47,087 nt of DNA from CALDOK01 sp964481655 (GTDB lineage: Bacteria > Myxococcota_A > UBA796 > JAFGLY01), in the NCBI GenBank assembly GCA_964481655.1, contig CAYZVO010000039.1, forward strand, positions 1 through 47,087. Direction: 5' to 3'. Made by a program: the position numbers and the translations under genes. Numbering within the stretch: the first letter of the stretch is position 1; each line of letters begins with the position of its first letter. Shown here in pieces: positions 32,059 through 40,937 of this stretch. The notes below the pieces were generated by a model. It was not told the DNA's origin. It did no database searches and saw nothing but the letters and a program-made list of their open reading frames with translations.

Positions 32059-33786
32059 TTACTCCAGATCCAACGCTTCTTCCTGCGTGACCCGCAGGAC
32101 CTCTTCCATGGTCGTGATGCCCTGCATCACCTTGGCCGCGCCGTCGTCGCGCAGCGTGATCATCCCTTGCTTGAGCGCCGCCCGCTTCACCGCCCCGGCC
32201 GTGGGGTTGGTGACGATCAGCTGGCGCATGGCGTCGTCCACGGTGAGCAGCTCGTAGATGCCGGTGCGGCCCTTGTAGCCGGTGCCCAGGCACTCCTCGC
32301 AGCCCCCGGTGTGCTGGCGGAAAAAGGACCCGCTGGCGCCCACGTCCGGCGTGATCCCCAGCTCGGCCATCTGCTCCACGGTGGGGGTGAAGGGGTCGCG
32401 GCAAAATGGGCACACGCGGCGTACCAGGCGCTGGGCCATGATGCCGATGAGCGAGGAGCCCACCAAAAACGGCTCCACCCCCATGTCCACCAGGCGGGTG
32501 ACCGCGCCCGCCGCATCATTGGTGTGCAGCGTGGACAGCACCAGGTGGCCGGTGAGGGAGGCCTGGATGGCGATCTCGGCGGTCTCCTGGTCGCGGATCT
32601 CACCGACGAGGATGACGTCCGGGTCCTGGCGCAGGAAGCTGCGCAGCCCGCTGGCGAAGGTGAGCTTGATCTTGGGGTTGACGGCCATCTGGCCGATGCC
32701 CTGAATCTGGTACTCGATGGGGTCCTCGACCGTCAGGATGTTGATGTCCGGGCGGTTGATGACCGTGATGGATGCGTACAGCGTGGTGGTCTTACCGGAC
32801 CCGGTGGGGCCGGTGACCAGCAGGATGCCGTGGGGGCGCTCGATGAGCTTGTTCCAGCGTTCGTGCTGGGTGCCGACGATGCCCACCTCGCCTAGGCCCA
32901 GCAGCCCGGCGGAGCGGTCCTGCAGGCGCATGACCACCCGCTCGCCGTGGGCCACGGGCACCGTGGAGGTGCGGATGTCCACGTCGCGGCCGGCGACCTT
33001 GATGCGGATGCGGCCGTCCTGGGGCAGGCGCTTCTCCGCGATGTCCAGGTTGGCCATCACCTTGACGCGGCTGATGATGGAGGACTGGGCCCGCTTGGGC
33101 GGGTGGAACTTGTCGTACAGCACGCCGTCGATGCGGAACCGCACCACCAGCTCCCGCTCGAAGGGCTCGATGTGGATGTCGCTGGCGCGCTCCTTGAGCG
33201 CTTCGGTGAACAGCGTGTTGACGAACCGGATGATGGGGGCTTCGTCGTCCGTGGCGTCGAGGATGTCCACGATCTCCTGGACGTTGTCCTCGTGGCCGGT
33301 CTCCGCCTCCTCCAGCTCGTCGATGACCTCGCCCGCGCTACGCGCGACGCGGTCATAACCACTGTTGATGGCGGCGATGACCGACTCCTTGCCGCCGATG
33401 AAGGTGCGCACCGGCGCGCCGATGAAGGCCCGCAGGTCGTCCACCGGCGACAGGGTCAGGGGATCGGCCAGCACCACATCGACGATCCCGTCGTCGCCGC
33501 GGCGTACCGGCAGCAGCCCGTGGGCCTTGGCGAAGGTGATGGGCAGGTCCTTGAACAGGTCCAGGTCCAGCTCGTCGACGGGGATCTCCTCCATCACCGG
33601 CAGCCCCAGCTGCTCGGATAGGGCGTGGGCCAGGTCCAGCTCGGTGATGACGGACTGGGCCACCAGCGCATCACCCAACCGGGCGTCGGAGCGCCGGGCC
33701 AGCTCCAGGCCCTTGGACACCTGCTCGCGGGTCACACCGTACTTGTCGGTGAGGATGTCCTTGAGGCGGCGGCGTGCGATGGCCAT
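32059..33786 (-). CDS. gspE: Type II secretion system ATPase GspE
   Basis: 575 residues. N-terminal T2SSE_N/MshEN-like domains occupy the first 145 residues. The ATPase core contains Walker A GPTGSGKT (326-333), an Asp box around RASDIHIEP, Walker B ILVGEIRDQETAEIA, and His-box region HLVLSTLHTNDA. The zinc subdomain has two CxxC pairs (CPFCRDPF and CEECLGTG). It powers pseudopilus assembly by ATP hydrolysis on the cytoplasmic face. It sits 2 bp after gspD and 7 bp before gspF. Confidence 0.96.
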   Translation of the reverse strand: MAIARRRLKDILTDKYGVTREQVSKGLELARRSDARLGDALVAQSVITELDLAHALSEQLGLPVMEEIPVDELDLDLFKDLPITFAKAHGLLPVRRGDDGIVDVVLADPLTLSPVDDLRAFIGAPVRTFIGGKESVIAAINSGYDRVARSAGEVIDELEEAETGHEDNVQEIVDILDATDDEAPIIRFVNTLFTEALKERASDIHIEPFERELVVRFRIDGVLYDKFHPPKRAQSSIISRVKVMANLDIAEKRLPQDGRIRIKVAGRDVDIRTSTVPVAHGERVVMRLQDRSAGLLGLGEVGIVGTQHERWNKLIERPHGILLVTGPTGSGKTTTLYASITVINRPDINILTVEDPIEYQIQGIGQMAVNPKIKLTFASGLRSFLRQDPDVILVGEIRDQETAEIAIQASLTGHLVLSTLHTNDAAGAVTRLVDMGVEPFLVGSSLIGIMAQRLVRRVCPFCRDPFTPTVEQMAELGITPDVGASGSFFRQHTGGCEECLGTGYKGRTGIYELLTVDDAMRQLIVTNPTAGAVKRAALKQGMITLRDDGAAKVMQGITTMEEVLRVTQEEALDLE

Positions 33787-33788
33787 CG

Positions 33789-36641
33789 TTAGTTGCCTTC
33801 GTCCGTGGTGTCCTGGTAGGTGAACTCGCCGCCGCCCGGGCCGATCAATATCTCGCCAGGGAGGGGGTAGGGGGCGGTGCCGCCACCGCCAGTGCCCGTG
33901 CCACCATCCGTGCTCTCCTCGGCCGCTTCCTCTTCAGTCTCCTCGTCCTCGTCACCCTCTTCGTAGTCGTCCTCGTAGTCGTCCTCGTAGTCGTCCGGCT
34001 CGGGGGGCGGCTCGGATCCGCCGTTGTGGACGGAACTCACATCCATGGCACCGGTGGGATGGTCGCCATCCTCGAGCTCCTCTTCGAACACGGAGGAGTC
34101 TAGCCGCGGGTTGGGGGGACGATTCTCATAGGCCGGTGGGATGTCGGGGAGGTTCATCGAGTACATCAGCAGGTCGTTGAGTTCCCGCTGCTTGTCCTCG
34201 AGGGACTTGCCGTAGAAGCGGCGCAGGAACTCCTGCCGCTGCAGCATCTTGATCAGGTAGACCTCCTGCAGGTCCTCCGGCTCGTCGATGACGTGGGGGG
34301 TGAGGAACAGCAGCAGGTTGGTCTTCTTGTCCGTCTTCTTCTTGTTCTTGAACAGCGCGCCCAGCAGCGGGAGGTCACCGAGGAACGGCACCTTGCTCTC
34401 GCCCAGGGTCTCGCTGGTCTGCATCAGGCCGCCCAGCACGATGGTCTGGTTGTTGCGCACCGAGATGACGGTTTCGACGGAGCGCTTGGTGGTGGTGACG
34501 CCACCGGAGGACATCAGGTCCCCGCTCTCGGAGCCGGGCACCACCTCGGTGATCTCCTGGAAGATCTCCAGCGTGACGATGTCGCTTTCGTTGATCTGCG
34601 GCGTGATGCGCAGGGTCAGGGCCACGTCCTCGCGGGAGAAGTTGGAGATGGGCATGCCCTGGGTGGTTGTGGTGAAGCCCGAAGAAAACGGGATCGTCTG
34701 GCCGACGATGATCTCCGCTTCCTCGTTGTCCAAGGTGAGCAGGTTGGGCGCGGAGAGCACCTCGGTGGAGGTGTCGGTCTCCATGGCCGTGAGGATGATG
34801 CCGAAGGCCGGGATGTCCATGTCCATGCCCATGAAGTTCACGGGGATGGCGCTGCCGAAGACGCCCAGGGCCATGCCCGAGAGGTCCATCGCCAGGCTGC
34901 TGGCGTCCGTGGCGAAGGCGCTGGACAGGGTGCTGCCGCCAATGCTGCCGATGGCGCCCATGCCCATGCCGCTTTCGCCGAGCTCGTCCTTGGACATGCC
35001 GGTGTGGTAGCTGATGCCCGTGTCCTTCTCCTTGTTGTCGGAGACTTCCATGATCACGGCCTCGACGAACACCTGCTTGCGGCGGATGTCCAGCAGGTCG
35101 ATGACCCGCCGCAGCCGGTAGAAATCGTCCCGGCTGGCGGTGATGACCAGGGAGTTGGTGGAGGTGTCGGCGGTGACCTTGACGTTGTTCTCGAACTCGG
35201 CGACGGCCAGGCCGCCCCCCTTGGACGAGGCTTTGCCGCCCCCCTTGTCGGCGCCGCCCTTGGCCTTACCGCCCGTGCGGCCGCCGCTGCGGGTGTTCTG
35301 CTGGGCGCGGGAGTTGCTCTCCTGGGTCAGGGCCGACAGCACCTGGGACAGCTCCTCGGCGTCGGCGTGTTCCAGGTAGATCACGTGGATGTCGCTGCGT
35401 ACGTCGATCTCGTAGTCCAGCCGGGCGATGAACTCCTTGACGTCGTCCAGGCCCTGTTCGGTGGCCATGATGATCACGGCGTTGGTGCGCTCGTCGGAGA
35501 GCACCTTCTTGATGTAGCTCTGGGTGCCCACCTGATCGCTGGTGGATCCGGAGCCGGCGGCGGGCGCCTTGTCCACCTTGTCTTTGCGGTTGCTGCGGCG
35601 GGAGCTACGGCGGTTGTTCCGCTCGTTGGCCGGGGGTGCCGCAGCGGCATTGGCGGATGCGTCCACATCAAACACTTCGGTGATCTTGCTGACGATCTCG
35701 GTGGCGTCGGCCCACTCCAGCTCGATGACCTCGAGCTTGGTGGTGGGGGCGCTGACGTCCAGCTCGCTGAGCAGTTCTTCGATGCGGCGGATGTTGTTGG
35801 CCGAGTCGGTGATGATCAGGGAGTTGGTCGAGGAGTAGGTGGTGACATCTCCGCCTTCCCCCACCATCTTCGAGGCGATCTTGGACAGGTCCTCGGCCGA
35901 CACGTTCTCCAGGCGCATGATGCGCGTGACCATGTTGGCGGTGTAGGGCAGGTAGTCATCCTTGTAGAGGCGGATGGGTTCCTTGATGGAGGTCCGGTTG
36001 CTGACGATGCGGGTGACCTTGCCCTCGGTGACGGTGGTGAAGCCGGAGGAGTCCAGGGCCGAGATGAAGGCCTCGTAGGCCTCGGCGATGGTCACCGGGG
36101 TGGGGGAGATGATGGTGATCTTGCCGCTGAGCTTTTCGGCGATGATGAAGTTGCGGCCGGTGATCTCGGCGAAGTACTTGATGACGTCCTTGAGGTCGGA
36201 CTCGACAAAGTCGATGTTGACCAGCGTGTCCCGCGGGGCGCGATCGACGGGCTTGCGGCTCACCGAACCCGCCGTGGACCACTGGCCGTCGCCGCCACCG
36301 GGCACTTTGCCATCCTGGCCTGCGAGGCCCTTGTCGGCCTCGTCATCGTCGTCGTCGTCGTCGTCGCCGTCCTTGTCGTTGCCACCACTGTCCCCGGACG
36401 CCTTGGATTTGGCGTCGGCGGCGAACTTGGGGCTCATCCGGCGGTCGAGCATGGGGCTCTTAGCGTTGTCCAGCCGGACCTTGGGCGGGCCGGCCTGGGT
36501 CGAGGCGTCCTGTTTGGACGTCTCGTCACCATCCTCCGACTCCTCGTCCTCTTCGGTCTCGGGATCCGCTGCCTGGGCGGGCGGCGGTACGAGGGCCAGC
36601 CCCAGGGCTAGAAGCATGATTGCCAGTATCTGCGGTCGCAC
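33789..36641 (-). CDS. gspD: Type II secretion system secretin GspD
   Basis: The outer-membrane secretin channel. A GTG at 36641 is chosen: it is preceded by AGGTGAG at a proper distance and gives the signal peptide MRPQILAIMLLALGLALVPP with cleavage after PAQA. An ATG at 36665 would overlap gspC. An acidic linker follows (DGDDDDDDDDEADKG), then N0 (LVNIDFVESDLKDVIKYFAE), N1-N3 domains (GEGGDVTTYSSTNSLIITD and similar), and the secretin domain (GQTIPFSSG, ALTLRITPQINESD, SKVPFLGDLPLLGALF). The C-terminus, about 130 residues beyond the barrel, ends in an acidic tail with DDYE repeats. At about 950 residues it is longer than typical GspD (650-750) because of the N- and C-terminal acidic extensions. 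Confidence 0.95.
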   Translation of the reverse strand: MRPQILAIMLLALGLALVPPPAQAADPETEEDEESEDGDETSKQDASTQAGPPKVRLDNAKSPMLDRRMSPKFAADAKSKASGDSGGNDKDGDDDDDDDDEADKGLAGQDGKVPGGGDGQWSTAGSVSRKPVDRAPRDTLVNIDFVESDLKDVIKYFAEITGRNFIIAEKLSGKITIISPTPVTIAEAYEAFISALDSSGFTTVTEGKVTRIVSNRTSIKEPIRLYKDDYLPYTANMVTRIMRLENVSAEDLSKIASKMVGEGGDVTTYSSTNSLIITDSANNIRRIEELLSELDVSAPTTKLEVIELEWADATEIVSKITEVFDVDASANAAAAPPANERNNRRSSRRSNRKDKVDKAPAAGSGSTSDQVGTQSYIKKVLSDERTNAVIIMATEQGLDDVKEFIARLDYEIDVRSDIHVIYLEHADAEELSQVLSALTQESNSRAQQNTRSGGRTGGKAKGGADKGGGKASSKGGGLAVAEFENNVKVTADTSTNSLVITASRDDFYRLRRVIDLLDIRRKQVFVEAVIMEVSDNKEKDTGISYHTGMSKDELGESGMGMGAIGSIGGSTLSSAFATDASSLAMDLSGMALGVFGSAIPVNFMGMDMDIPAFGIILTAMETDTSTEVLSAPNLLTLDNEEAEIIVGQTIPFSSGFTTTTQGMPISNFSREDVALTLRITPQINESDIVTLEIFQEITEVVPGSESGDLMSSGGVTTTKRSVETVISVRNNQTIVLGGLMQTSETLGESKVPFLGDLPLLGALFKNKKKTDKKTNLLLFLTPHVIDEPEDLQEVYLIKMLQRQEFLRRFYGKSLEDKQRELNDLLMYSMNLPDIPPAYENRPPNPRLDSSVFEEELEDGDHPTGAMDVSSVHNGGSEPPPEPDDYEDDYEDDYEEGDEDEETEEEAAEESTDGGTGTGGGGTAPYPLPGEILIGPGGGEFTYQDTTDEGN
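33961..33996. repeat. Three perfect 12-bp repeats in gspD encoding a DDYE tract
   Basis: TCGTAGTCGTCC is present three times in tandem. On the coding strand it yields GGACGACTACGA, encoding the DDYEDDYEDDYE acidic tract near the secretin C-terminus. Length variation would stay in frame. Confidence 0.85.
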
Positions 36642-36651
36642 TTCGCTCACC

Positions 36652-37638
36652 TCACTGAATGTCATACTCGATGGTCATCGTCTCGCCCTTGCGGATGATC
36701 TCGAGGGATACACTGGATTCACTCTGCAGCTTGTTGTAGACGTCCATCGCGCTCTTGGGGTCCCGGATTTCCATGCCGTTGACCCCGGAGAGGACGTCGT
36801 TGTTCTTGAGTCCCAGGTGCTTGTAAGCGCTGTTGCGCTTGATGCTGAAGATCTTGAAGCCGTTGGTCTTGCCGTCCTGGTAGTTGGGCACCACGCGGGC
36901 GTCGCGGCTGAGCCGGTCCAGCTGGCCCAGGGCGTTGTCGATGGCGGTCCGATCGACCTGGTAGTGGGTGTCGTCGATCTTGGTGATGCCCTCGCTCCAG
37001 TCGGTGCGCCCGCGCCGCTTCTTCTTGCCGTCGTCTTCCGTGGCGGAGCGCTTCTTTTTCTTCTTGGCCTTTTCGCCACCGATCTCCAGGTACTCCAGGG
37101 CCCCGGACTGGCGGCGCAGGTAGACCCGCTTGCGCTCGATGGTCTCCACCTTGGCGTCGGCCAAGGCGTCGCCGATGGCGAACACATCGGGGAAATCCGC
37201 GTCGGCCTCGGCGAGGATCAGGGCCGTGGACCATTGGGGATCCACGGCCACCGAGGTGAGGATCAGGGTGGCACCCAGGTCGGTGGCCTCCTGCTCCATT
37301 CCCTCGCCGCCGCCGGCGATGGCCTCACCCGTACTGCCCACCTTGGAGCTGTCGAACAGGGAGCGGTCCATGATGGGCCGCATGTACGAGTCCAGGGTCG
37401 GCTTGCGGGCCCGTTGGGGCTTGCTGGCCGGCCCGGAGGCCCTGGCATCGGCGTCGCCCGCCTCGGCCGCTGGCTCTCCATCTGGGCTCTTGTCCCCGTC
37501 GGGATCGGCAAATTCCACCAGCTGGGTGCCCTCGGGAGGGCGGATCTTGGCGGCCAGCAGGCGGTTGATGGCAATCGGCACGATGGCGCCAAGCACCGTG
37601 ACGATTGCGAATAGGATGATCAGGTTCCGTTTGTTCAT
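36652..37638 (-). CDS. gspC: Type II secretion system protein GspC
   Basis: 328 residues: membrane anchor at the start (LIILFAIVTVLGAIVPIAI), a long disordered linker, the HR domain (EATDLGATLILTSVAVDPQW through RRQSGALEYLEIG), and a C-terminal PDZ domain (KHLGLKNNDVLSGVNGMEI). GspC links the inner-membrane platform to the secretin GspD and helps select substrates. As the first gene of the operon its ATG is preceded by a hairpin and a weak AAAAGG ribosome site. Its stop lies 10 bp before the gspD start. Confidence 0.92.
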   Translation of the reverse strand: MNKRNLIILFAIVTVLGAIVPIAINRLLAAKIRPPEGTQLVEFADPDGDKSPDGEPAAEAGDADARASGPASKPQRARKPTLDSYMRPIMDRSLFDSSKVGSTGEAIAGGGEGMEQEATDLGATLILTSVAVDPQWSTALILAEADADFPDVFAIGDALADAKVETIERKRVYLRRQSGALEYLEIGGEKAKKKKKRSATEDDGKKKRRGRTDWSEGITKIDDTHYQVDRTAIDNALGQLDRLSRDARVVPNYQDGKTNGFKIFSIKRNSAYKHLGLKNNDVLSGVNGMEIRDPKSAMDVYNKLQSESSVSLEIIRKGETMTIEYDIQ

Positions 37639-37650
37639 CTCGAGCCTTTT

Positions 37651-37671
37651 GCTCCGGGATGGGGCCGGAGC
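37651..37671 (-). promoter_or_regulatory. Hairpin just upstream of the gspC start
   Basis: Perfect 7-bp arms GCTCCGG (37651-37657) and CCGGAGC (37665-37671) with a 7-base loop lie 13 bases before the gspC ATG, directly next to the AAAAGG site. In the minus direction the stem is followed by AAAA, not T, so it is not an intrinsic terminator for the operon. It could shape translation or stability of the whole gsp transcript. Confidence 0.4.
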
Positions 37672-37922
37672 AAGAATTGGGCCAGGTTCTATGAAGGCAG
37701 CGATTCAAGGCGAATCAGCGGTTTAGCGGGGGCCGGCGCTCCGTGTGCGTGGCGCGCGTAGGGACAAATTGGCAAACCGGCTTGGGGGGGTCCCGGGGTG
37801 GTGACAATCTGTCACTCGATGGGTTGAGTCGGTTGATCAGATAGGTGTTCCGCTCGATGTGTGCCCTCACGTCCGCTTGATACCTTGGTCCGGTTCGTTC
37901 CGTTCCTGCCACGGTCACGATC

Positions 37923-37964
37923 TTCACGGTTCACGGTTCACGGTTCACGGTTCACGGTTCACGA
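37923..37964. repeat. TTCACGG heptamer microsatellite
   Basis: Five perfect TTCACGG units followed by TTCACGA. A 7-bp unit in non-coding DNA; its core TCACGG is the reverse complement of CCGTGA, the unit of the tract at 38452. Confidence 0.9.
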
Positions 37965-38181
37965 TCCCTCTCGACTCACCGATCCCACGACTGTGCTCGA
38001 ACCATTCGGTTCCTACTCGTGCTCGTGCTTCCATGAAGGCCTATCCCTCGTAAACTTAGTCCCTAAGCCAAACGCCTTGATCCACACCAGATTTCCGACC
38101 CCAAACCCAATCCCCGCCGCAGTGTGTGGTACGCGGGTCTTCGACCACACGGGTGGGGATCATGACGGTGCCAAGGGGGAT

Positions 38182-38223
<42 letters not shown>

Positions 38224-38451
38224 TGTGGATCGTGTTGCTTGGTTGGGAGTTGGGCTACGCCAGAGTGATCTAGAGTTGCGAACACCTATCTAGGTCCTCG
38301 CATCAACCCTGAGCAGAGTGGCTCGTGCTTTCGATGGCATGGATGGTGACCACGGCGATATCCGGTGGGGCGAGTACGAGAATCTGGAGTCCAAGCGGAT
38401 CTCGAGAAACTAGGGATCGTGACCGTGAGATCGTGAGCCGTGTACCGTCTT

Positions 38452-38481
38452 CCGTGACCGTGACCGTGACCGTGACCGTGG
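38452..38481. repeat. CCGTGA hexamer microsatellite
   Basis: Four perfect CCGTGA units then CCGTGG, ending 25 bp before the cyclophilin stop codon. Related diverged words (GTGACCGTGAGATCGTGAG) lie just to the left around 38419. Confidence 0.88.
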
Positions 38482-38505
38482 CGGGCTGACGTGGATTGGT
38501 AGCGG

Positions 38506-40848
38506 CTAGGCGGCCGGCGGCGGCGGCGGCGGATCATCGATCTCGGGATCGTCGAAGATCTCGTCCAGATCCTCCTCTTCCTCTTCCGTGGGAGCCGGCG
38601 GTGTGCCGGTGCGGAGGATCTCGATGCCCTGGATCACGTCGCCCCGGCGGACGGCGTGGACCGCGTCCATCCCTTGGGTGACCTGCCCGAAGACCGTGTA
38701 GTGGGCGGTGAGGTGGGGTTGGTTGTTGTGGGAAATGAACCACTGGCAGCCCTCGGAGTCGATGCGGTCGCGGGCCATACCCAGCGTGCCGGCGACGTAG
38801 GGGAGGGGGCTGAACTCGGAGCGGATGTGGTACCCCGGGCCACCCCAGCCCGTACCCTCCGGATCTCCACCCTGGATGACGAAGTTGGGTACCACCCGGT
38901 GGAAGGTCAGCCCGTCGAAGGTGCCGGCGTCGGCCAGGGCGACGAAGCTGGCTACCGTGGCGGGCGCCTCACGGGGGTAAAGCAGCACGTCGATGGCACC
39001 CTGGCTGGTGAGGATGCGGGCCCCGGTGACGTCGCCCACCCCCCGCAGCGGATCGGTGAGCTCGGGCATGGGATCGGCGTGGGCCACCACGTGGCGGCCG
39101 GTGCCACGGATGAGGCGGGCAGCCGCGCGGCGGACGGACAGGTCCGGATCCTCCAGGGCCTTGTCCAGCCAGCCCTCGGGGATGGCCGGCGAACCCTCCA
39201 CGGCGTGGATGATGCCCCGGCGGACGGCGGCCCCGGACGGGTCGGACCAGCGGCCGTAGGATTCGATGAGCGTGGCGGCGACGGCCTGGTCATCGGCGGG
39301 GGCCAGGCTCACCGCGGCGAGCTCGGCCTCGTGGGCCGACGAACCACTCAGGGCCGCCAGCAGAGCGGACCGGGCCAGGGGGTGCTCGGCGCTTGCGAGG
39401 GCGTCCAGCAGAGCGAGGCGGTACAGGGGCTCCAGGTCCGCCTCGAGCAGCTGGGCCAATTCGGCGTCGGCCCGTTCGTCCCCGAGGGTGGCCAGGGCCT
39501 GGATGCGGGCCGCCTGGACCCAGGGATCCGGATCTTCGCGCACGGCTTCCAGCCGGTCGTAGCTGTCCTCCATGCCCAGCGTGGCCAGGCAGCGCGTGGC
39601 CGCCTCACGCACGGTCCCGGCCGGGTCGGAGAGCAGCGGGAGCAGGGCGTCGGCGGCCGGCTGCTGGGGGGTGCCGCACAACCCGCCGGCGACGACCTCG
39701 CGGACCCGCTCGTCCGGATCCGCGGCGAGCCGGCAGAGCTGCTCGGCGGCGGCGGTGGTTTGTCCCGCGGTTGAATCGGGGACGGCTGGCGGTTCCGCGG
39801 ATGCCTCCTCCGCTGGAGCATCTTCGGCTGGAGCGTCCCCGTCGGTGGCTTCCTCGGCTGGTGCGTCCTCTGCTGGAGCGTCCTCGTCGGTGGCTGCCTC
39901 GGCTGGAGCCTCCGGCTTGGTGGCGGCGATCTTGGTCAGGGCGCGGGCGGCGGCGATCCGCACGGCCACCGCCGGTTGGGCCGCCAGCATATCGGCCAGC
40001 GCGGTGACCGCGTCATCGTGGCCGACGGCCCCGATGGCCCGGGCCACGATGGCCAGGCGGTCCGGGTCGGTGACCGTCGTCGAGGCCAGTACCAGCGAGG
40101 CGTGGGCCCGGTCGCGGACCTCCGGATCGTCGGCCAGCGGGCAGCGCACCAGCAGGTAGGCTGCCCACCACTGGATGCGGGTGTCTTCCACGATCAGCGC
40201 GGGCAGCAGGGGGTCGAGGATCTCCCCGGTGATGGGCGTGGCGATCCCCCGCCGGCCGAGCATCGCCATGCCCTCCAGGGCGGCCACCTTTTCGTCCTCG
40301 TTGCCCTCGTCGAGCAACCGCTGCAGCGCTCGCCACGAGTCGGCCCCGGCACCGTTCCCCATGGCGCGGGCGATGGCGCCACGCACCTGGGGGTCGGCCT
40401 CCGTCTCCATGGCCCCGGCCAGCGCCTCGCCTACCTGGTCTTCCAGCAACAGCTTGGCCGCCTCGTCGTCCACCAGCCATCCCCAGCTGAGGGCCAGGGC
40501 GAAGGCCGCCTCCTGGCGCACGACCGGATCGCGGTCCTGGAGCCGGAAGCCGATGGGGCCGAGGGCCTCGGACTGGCCCATGCGGCCCAGGGCACGCAGG
40601 GCTGCGATGCGTACGGCGGGGTCCTCGTGGCGCAGGAATGGCACCACCTCGCTGCCCGCGTCTCGGGCCTCCTCGTGGCGGGTGATGGTGAGCATCGCCT
40701 CGGCCGAGGAGGGCAGGTCATCTTCCACCGCCAGGTCGGGGGCTACCGACGACTGCTTGGGGCAGCCGGGCACCAGGAACAGGAGCAGCAGGGAGGCCGC
40801 CAGCGCGGGGCGAAGAGCGGCCGGAACAGTTGGGTGTGGAGTCTGCAT
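38506..40848 (-). CDS. HEAT-repeat/cyclophilin fusion lipoprotein (peptidyl-prolyl isomerase)
   Basis: 780 residues. Signal with lipobox ending LVPGC (Cys29). A long array of HEAT-type helical repeats follows (for example DPAVRIAALRALGRMG, DPVVRQEAAFALALS, DPDERVREVVAGGLCG), interrupted by an Ala/Glu/Asp/Pro low-complexity linker encoded by imperfect DNA repeats (about 39795-39912). The last roughly 170 residues are a cyclophilin-type isomerase: FDGLTFHRVVPNFVIQGGD with the catalytic Arg, GTLGMAR, CQWFISHNNQPHLTAHYTVF. It would be anchored at the periplasmic face of the outer membrane, with HEAT repeats as a binding scaffold for client proteins. A highly acidic/Pro tail ends the protein. It is divergent from the carbamate kinase gene. 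Confidence 0.92.
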   Translation of the reverse strand: MQTPHPTVPAALRPALAASLLLLFLVPGCPKQSSVAPDLAVEDDLPSSAEAMLTITRHEEARDAGSEVVPFLRHEDPAVRIAALRALGRMGQSEALGPIGFRLQDRDPVVRQEAAFALALSWGWLVDDEAAKLLLEDQVGEALAGAMETEADPQVRGAIARAMGNGAGADSWRALQRLLDEGNEDEKVAALEGMAMLGRRGIATPITGEILDPLLPALIVEDTRIQWWAAYLLVRCPLADDPEVRDRAHASLVLASTTVTDPDRLAIVARAIGAVGHDDAVTALADMLAAQPAVAVRIAAARALTKIAATKPEAPAEAATDEDAPAEDAPAEEATDGDAPAEDAPAEEASAEPPAVPDSTAGQTTAAAEQLCRLAADPDERVREVVAGGLCGTPQQPAADALLPLLSDPAGTVREAATRCLATLGMEDSYDRLEAVREDPDPWVQAARIQALATLGDERADAELAQLLEADLEPLYRLALLDALASAEHPLARSALLAALSGSSAHEAELAAVSLAPADDQAVAATLIESYGRWSDPSGAAVRRGIIHAVEGSPAIPEGWLDKALEDPDLSVRRAAARLIRGTGRHVVAHADPMPELTDPLRGVGDVTGARILTSQGAIDVLLYPREAPATVASFVALADAGTFDGLTFHRVVPNFVIQGGDPEGTGWGGPGYHIRSEFSPLPYVAGTLGMARDRIDSEGCQWFISHNNQPHLTAHYTVFGQVTQGMDAVHAVRRGDVIQGIEILRTGTPPAPTEEEEEDLDEIFDDPEIDDPPPPPPAA

Positions 40849-40882
40849 GCGGCCATCATAGTCATAATCTGGATTTAGTCAT

Positions 40883-40914
40883 CGGGCCTGTGGCATTGTA
40901 ATGAGCCCGTTTTT
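40883..40914 (+). terminator. Terminator-like hairpin with T5 in the carbamate kinase leader
   Basis: Outer arms CGGGC (40883-40887) and GCCCG (40905-40909) with an inner stem CATT/AATG and then TTTTT (40910-40914). It lies between the two divergent genes, 24 bases ahead of the plus-strand ATG, so it would act as an attenuator if transcribed. The stem is imperfect (a six-base bulge), so support is weak. Confidence 0.25.
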
Positions 40915-40937
40915 GCCCGTCGGGGCGGAGGACCGCC

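Noticed and set aside
34293..36611. 772-codon plus-strand frame antisense to gspD
   Set aside because: Only repeats of Gly/Asp/Val/His; it mirrors the secretin gene and has no domain signature.
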